Assembly: GCA_003602535.1 (NCBI GenBank)
Contig: QQSA01000027.1
Coordinates: 1 to 28,026 of the forward strand
From: Candidatus Poseidoniales archaeon
GTDB lineage: Archaea > Thermoplasmatota > Poseidoniia > Poseidoniales > Poseidoniaceae
Length of the DNA: 28,026 nt
Reading direction: 5' to 3'
Part shown: one piece after another, positions 25,251 through 28,026 of the stretch
How positions within the stretch are numbered: the first letter of the stretch is position 1
Layout of the letters: each line of letters begins with the position of its first letter
Program-made: the position numbers and the translations under genes
Notes under the pieces: model-generated
Database searches by the model: none
Seen by the model: the letters and a program-made list of their open reading frames with translations, nothing else
Told to the model about the DNA's origin: nothing

Positions 25251-25272
25251 TAGGTGTTGCAAATAACACCTA
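25251..25272. repeat. Perfect inverted repeat upstream of citrate synthase
   Basis: TAGGTGTT (25251-25258) and AACACCTA (25265-25272) are perfect 8-base arms around GCAAAT. The repeat lies between the T-tracts and the TATA-like element of citrate synthase. It may be part of the terminator or an operator; no T-tract directly follows it, which leans slightly to an operator. Confidence 0.35.
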
Positions 25273-25303
25273 ATTGGCTTTGATAGAGCAAATTTAGCGT
25301 CGC

Positions 25304-25311
25304 ACTTATAC
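25304..25311 (+). promoter_or_regulatory. TATA-like element for citrate synthase
   Basis: ACTTATAC is centred about 40 bases before the ATG at 25348. A start site about 26 bases downstream (near 25333) would leave a leader of about 15 bases that contains the Shine-Dalgarno-like GGATGGTGA (25335-25343). The arrangement is coherent, but the element is weakly conserved. Confidence 0.35.
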
Positions 25312-25347
25312 AGAACCCTCTTGTCCCTGTGTGCGGATGGTGAATTC

Positions 25348-26514
25348 ATGAGTGACCAAGAGTCCCTGCTAGACTTGACCACAGCACACCTGAATACAGG
25401 TTTGCGTGGAGTCCCAGTAGGTACTTGCAGGACATCATATGTCACTCCTGAAGAAGGCGTTCATTACTGCGGATATCCTATCAGTGAATTAGCAATGATG
25501 TCGCCTGAAGACATCGTTTACTTGCTATTTCACAAAGATCTACCAACATTAGAACAATCTGTTGAATTTAGAGAAAATTTGCAATCTAGAGGCGCAATAC
25601 CTGAAGGTCTCGAACAAGTTCTGTCTTCTCTGCCGAAGGATGGTCATCCAATGGATTGGTTGTCGATTGGCATTCATACTCTCGGAATGCTCGGAGGAGT
25701 AGATGATTGGAAGGAAGATGCAATGAATTTGATTGCTAGAATGCCACGATTAATGGGTCTTATATTCCGTTACAGAGAAGGCAGAACCGATAACATCCCG
25801 GAAGACGACCTCTCGCTGCCATTAGTTGGAAGATTTACCAATACATTAGACTTTGAAGGAGTTGACAAGGCAGTGATGAACCGTGTTTTGTCAACATACC
25901 TAGTCCTCCATATGGATCACGGTGGAGGGAACCTCTCCACATTTGCAGGTAAGGCTGTTGCGAGTGGACATGCTACTGTTTATTCATCAATGGCTGGTGC
26001 AATGAATGCTTTATCCGGACCACTACATGGCCGAGCTAATCAATCATGCTTCGAATTTGTAAAGCGAATAGGAACTTCAGACCCAGCAGAGGTAGAAAGA
26101 TTTGTCAGAGGCGAATTAGAAGCTAAGCGCCCTGTATTCGGATTCGGCCATGCTGTTTTGAGGAGCGAAGACCCTCGCGCAACAGCACAATTCGCATTGG
26201 GTGAAGAGATCTGTCCTGATGACGAATATTTCAGAATAATCAGAGTTTTACGACAGGTTGCACCAATGGTTCTTTCCGAGAATCCAAAAATAAGAAACAC
26301 GAATGCAAATGTTGACATCGCAAGTGGGACTCTACTCAATTTCGTTGGACTTAAAGACGCTGAATATTACACCACATTCTTTGGTTGGGCGAGAGTTGCA
26401 GGAATTGGTGCGCAAATCGTCGATGAAAGAACTGTGATGCGCAATGGTAAGGGAATCCCAATTTACCGTCCAAAATATATTGCTGAAGAACAAACTCTTC
26501 GTCACCTAGATTGA
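25348..26514 (+). CDS. gltA: Citrate synthase, mitochondrial-like type
   Basis: This enzyme condenses acetyl-CoA and oxaloacetate to citrate. The 388-residue form has LHMDHGGGNLSTFAG (first active-site His region), AMNALSGPLHGRANQ (catalytic His), VFGFGHAVLRSEDPRA and NANVDIASGTLLNFVGL (catalytic Asp). Several stretches resemble mitochondrial enzymes more than the usual prokaryotic ones. GFGHAVLR..DPR corresponds to pig GYGHAVLRKTDPR, where most bacteria and archaea have GFGHRVYK, and DHGGGN.S and AMN.L.GPLHG.ANQ also match the eukaryotic form. A TTG at 25321 would lengthen it by 9 residues; the ATG at 25348 with GGATGGTGA upstream is preferred. The 3' end overlaps the convergent GDPD gene by 13 bases. 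Confidence 0.93.
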   Translation: MSDQESLLDLTTAHLNTGLRGVPVGTCRTSYVTPEEGVHYCGYPISELAMMSPEDIVYLLFHKDLPTLEQSVEFRENLQSRGAIPEGLEQVLSSLPKDGHPMDWLSIGIHTLGMLGGVDDWKEDAMNLIARMPRLMGLIFRYREGRTDNIPEDDLSLPLVGRFTNTLDFEGVDKAVMNRVLSTYLVLHMDHGGGNLSTFAGKAVASGHATVYSSMAGAMNALSGPLHGRANQSCFEFVKRIGTSDPAEVERFVRGELEAKRPVFGFGHAVLRSEDPRATAQFALGEEICPDDEYFRIIRVLRQVAPMVLSENPKIRNTNANVDIASGTLLNFVGLKDAEYYTTFFGWARVAGIGAQIVDERTVMRNGKGIPIYRPKYIAEEQTLRHLD

Positions 26515-27515
26515 ATTACTGGTCGAGGCGATTTACCACATCCTCTGTGACCAATCATTCTTACAGCATCCCAACCTAATTGTTGATCACTAATCTCGTG
26601 CCATGGAGCTACATCTTCGGGAACGATCCCCTTACGTAATCCCGCAACTTGTTCTTCATTTAATGGCATAGTCGCAGGCCTCAACCAACGACTACTACCG
26701 CATGGTAACTTCATTTCAGAATCTGCATTATCAGTCAGTAAAGACAAACCTGCATCCAATAAATCACGCTCTAACTCGATATGGCCAGGCCAAACATATA
26801 CGGGGAAACCATTCCTAATCTTTGTCAATCTTCGTAATTGTTTACCCTTCAAACCAACCGGTAATCCTAGGTGAAGATATCTCTTGATGCCTTCAAAATA
26901 ATCTACTGCACATGGCATCATTGGAGCACCTGAATTTTTCTGCGATCTTAAAAGACGAGCAAAAGAATAGGCTATGAATTCAGGTGCTGCACGGAATCTT
27001 TTGCTATTGTGCGAGCCGGTTCTCGGAACAATAGGTAGCAGTCTCGACCATGGTCTCTTTGATCCAGATAACTTAGCAACCTTAGCCATTGGTCTATGAA
27101 ATGCATAGAATACTGCTGCTTGATTATGTATACCTGCTTCATCAACCATTACACTTGCAAGTTCCATTACTCTAGCCATTCTTTTTGTAGGATCTTTAGC
27201 AACTTTCGGCAAACTCCTTTTGATTTCTAGACAGGCTACTTTCGAATGTTCTTGCCATGGTACCAACCATTCTTTATCAGACATTAATTTTTCAAATGAA
27301 CAAAAACCAACTTCTTCTAAATCTGACAAATCCCAATCTTCAACTATCCTTGAACGTCCTTCTAGCATATTTTCTGGAATTGAAACTATGTGGTCATGAT
27401 GGACAACCAATTGGTCATCAGCAGTTAATCGTAAATCAAATTCAACCCCATCCATGCGCTGCATTGCTTCTACTAATGAAGCGTGAGTATTTTCAGCAGG
27501 TTGAATCCATGCCAT
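26502..27515 (-). CDS. Glycerophosphodiester phosphodiesterase family protein with C-terminal HRG motif (apparent circular permutation)
   Basis: GDPD enzymes hydrolyse glycerophosphodiesters to glycerol-3-phosphate and an alcohol in a TIM barrel. This 337-residue product begins MAWIQPAENTHASL and shows the family pattern VEFDLRLTADDQLVVHHD (E25, D27, H40), CLEIKRS (E97, K99) and a late VYVWPGHIE...LLTDNAD. The catalytic HRG that normally precedes PENT by a few residues is absent from the N-terminus. It appears instead at the C-terminus in VRMIGHRGCGKSP (H323, R324, G325), just before the stop. Upstream of the ATG, an in-frame TAA lies six codons away, so no HRG is lost by start choice. All catalytic residues are thus present, but in permuted order. 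It is convergent with citrate synthase. Confidence 0.82.
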   Translation of the reverse strand: MAWIQPAENTHASLVEAMQRMDGVEFDLRLTADDQLVVHHDHIVSIPENMLEGRSRIVEDWDLSDLEEVGFCSFEKLMSDKEWLVPWQEHSKVACLEIKRSLPKVAKDPTKRMARVMELASVMVDEAGIHNQAAVFYAFHRPMAKVAKLSGSKRPWSRLLPIVPRTGSHNSKRFRAAPEFIAYSFARLLRSQKNSGAPMMPCAVDYFEGIKRYLHLGLPVGLKGKQLRRLTKIRNGFPVYVWPGHIELERDLLDAGLSLLTDNADSEMKLPCGSSRWLRPATMPLNEEQVAGLRKGIVPEDVAPWHEISDQQLGWDAVRMIGHRGCGKSPRPVIQSR

Positions 27516-27606
27516 TGTCTCGGCTTGTGATGATTATGTTATTGAAACATATGCCGGTTCACTAATCCTGCCCAACCATCATAAGCAAACATGTAGGTCA
27601 TCGTGC

Positions 27607-28026
27607 ATGGCAGAAGACCAACGCGTACGAGGTTATTGTGCATATGATTGGGGAAAAAGCGCTTTTGAAACATCGGTTACTACCGCTGTGTTCCCAGCTT
27701 GGTTTGCCTATTTATTCGCTGAAGCTAATGGTATTTCAACAAAATTCCTAGGTTCGGAATGGACTGCAGATGCAATGTTTTCAGGAGCAGTGATGATCGG
27801 TGCTCTAATCGTTGCAATTTGTGCACCATCATTAGGAGTAATTGCAGATAGAAGAATGATCAAGATGTGGTGGCTTCGGACCCTTACATTTGTAGGCACC
27901 ATCTCATGTATTTTGTTAGCCCTTTCACCTTATCTCGGAGTATCTTTGGGTTGGATTTGGGCATTGATAATGTTCATGATAGCAAATGTTGGATTGAATG
28001 GAGCGGGAGTATTCTACAATGCTTTA
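27607..28026 (+). CDS. UMF1/Atg22-like MFS transporter (3' end cut by window edge)
   Basis: The frame opens at ATG 27607 and stays open to the window end (140 codons). The translation starts MAEDQRVRGYCAYDWGKSAF, then TTAVFPAWFAYLF and a membrane stretch ending APSLGVIADRR. This matches the UMF1 family (YDW..SAF...V.T.VFP.YF and SP.LGAIADR..RRK), relatives of yeast Atg22. About four membrane segments are visible (near 24-42, 58-78, 90-108 and 113-133); the full protein should have about twelve. The substrate is unknown; some relatives are linked to amino acid or lipid efflux. It is divergent from the GDPD gene across a 91-base spacer. Confidence 0.85.
   Translation, partial: MAEDQRVRGYCAYDWGKSAFETSVTTAVFPAWFAYLFAEANGISTKFLGSEWTADAMFSGAVMIGALIVAICAPSLGVIADRRMIKMWWLRTLTFVGTISCILLALSPYLGVSLGWIWALIMFMIANVGLNGAGVFYNAL

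Noticed and set aside
25321..25347. TTG start extending citrate synthase by nine codons
   Set aside because: A TTG with no ribosome site; the ATG at 25348 has GGATGGTGA just upstream and matches relatives.
27536..27550. ATGTT-ATTGA-AACAT inverted repeat in the GDPD/MFS divergent spacer
   Set aside because: Five-base AT-rich arms are expected by chance in a spacer of this composition.

Overview
The window looks like part of an archaeal chromosome, most likely a marine Thermoplasmatota lineage (Marine Group II/III-like, Poseidoniia). The domain assignment is strong: it carries an archaeosine-type tRNA-guanine transglycosylase with a PUA domain, a CTP-dependent (DUF120) riboflavin kinase, a bacterioopsin-activator-type HTH regulator and a DUF835 protein. 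The lineage is an inference from gene content and AT-rich composition. Coding density is very high. No gene-free stretch exceeds 300 bases; the longest gap is about 136 bases, before citrate synthase. Many genes are joined by 4-base ATGA overlaps, which suggests translationally coupled operons. I see no tRNA, rRNA, CRISPR array, insertion sequence or prophage gene.

Layout. (1) 1-4686, minus strand: a SUF iron-sulfur assembly operon, transcribed sufC-sufB-sufD-sufS-sufE, with sufE running off the left edge. (2) 4791-8139, plus strand: an Nfu-type scaffold divergent from suf, an HTH_10 regulator and archaeosine TGT. (3) 8180-13495: five coupled genes forming two tandem ABC-2 type exporters (ATPase-permease, ATPase-permease) and a Trp-rich CrtC/AttH-like (lipocalin-type) protein. 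(4) 13555-16006: a membrane PH-like protein, a TPR protein and TruA pseudouridine synthase, with RibK convergent on TruA. (5) 16492-17673: an alpha-oxoamine synthase (Kbl-like), then a large repeated-hairpin membrane protein (17714-19909) and two small membrane proteins on the minus strand. (6) 21308-25211: a coupled trio of a DUF835 protein with a long charged tail, a DnaA-type AAA+ ATPase and a Cys-rich YkgJ-like protein. (7) 25348-28026: a mitochondrial-like citrate synthase, a convergent glycerophosphodiester phosphodiesterase whose HRG motif sits at the C-terminus, and the start of a UMF1/Atg22-like MFS transporter.

The items most worth following are the apparently circularly permuted GDPD-family enzyme, the DUF835/DnaA-like/YkgJ module, the archaeosine TGT that has lost its zinc ligands, and the ABC permease with an EF-hand-like acidic loop. 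Housekeeping modules (Fe-S assembly, tRNA modification, flavin synthesis, citrate entry to the TCA cycle) are interleaved with less known envelope and ATPase modules.
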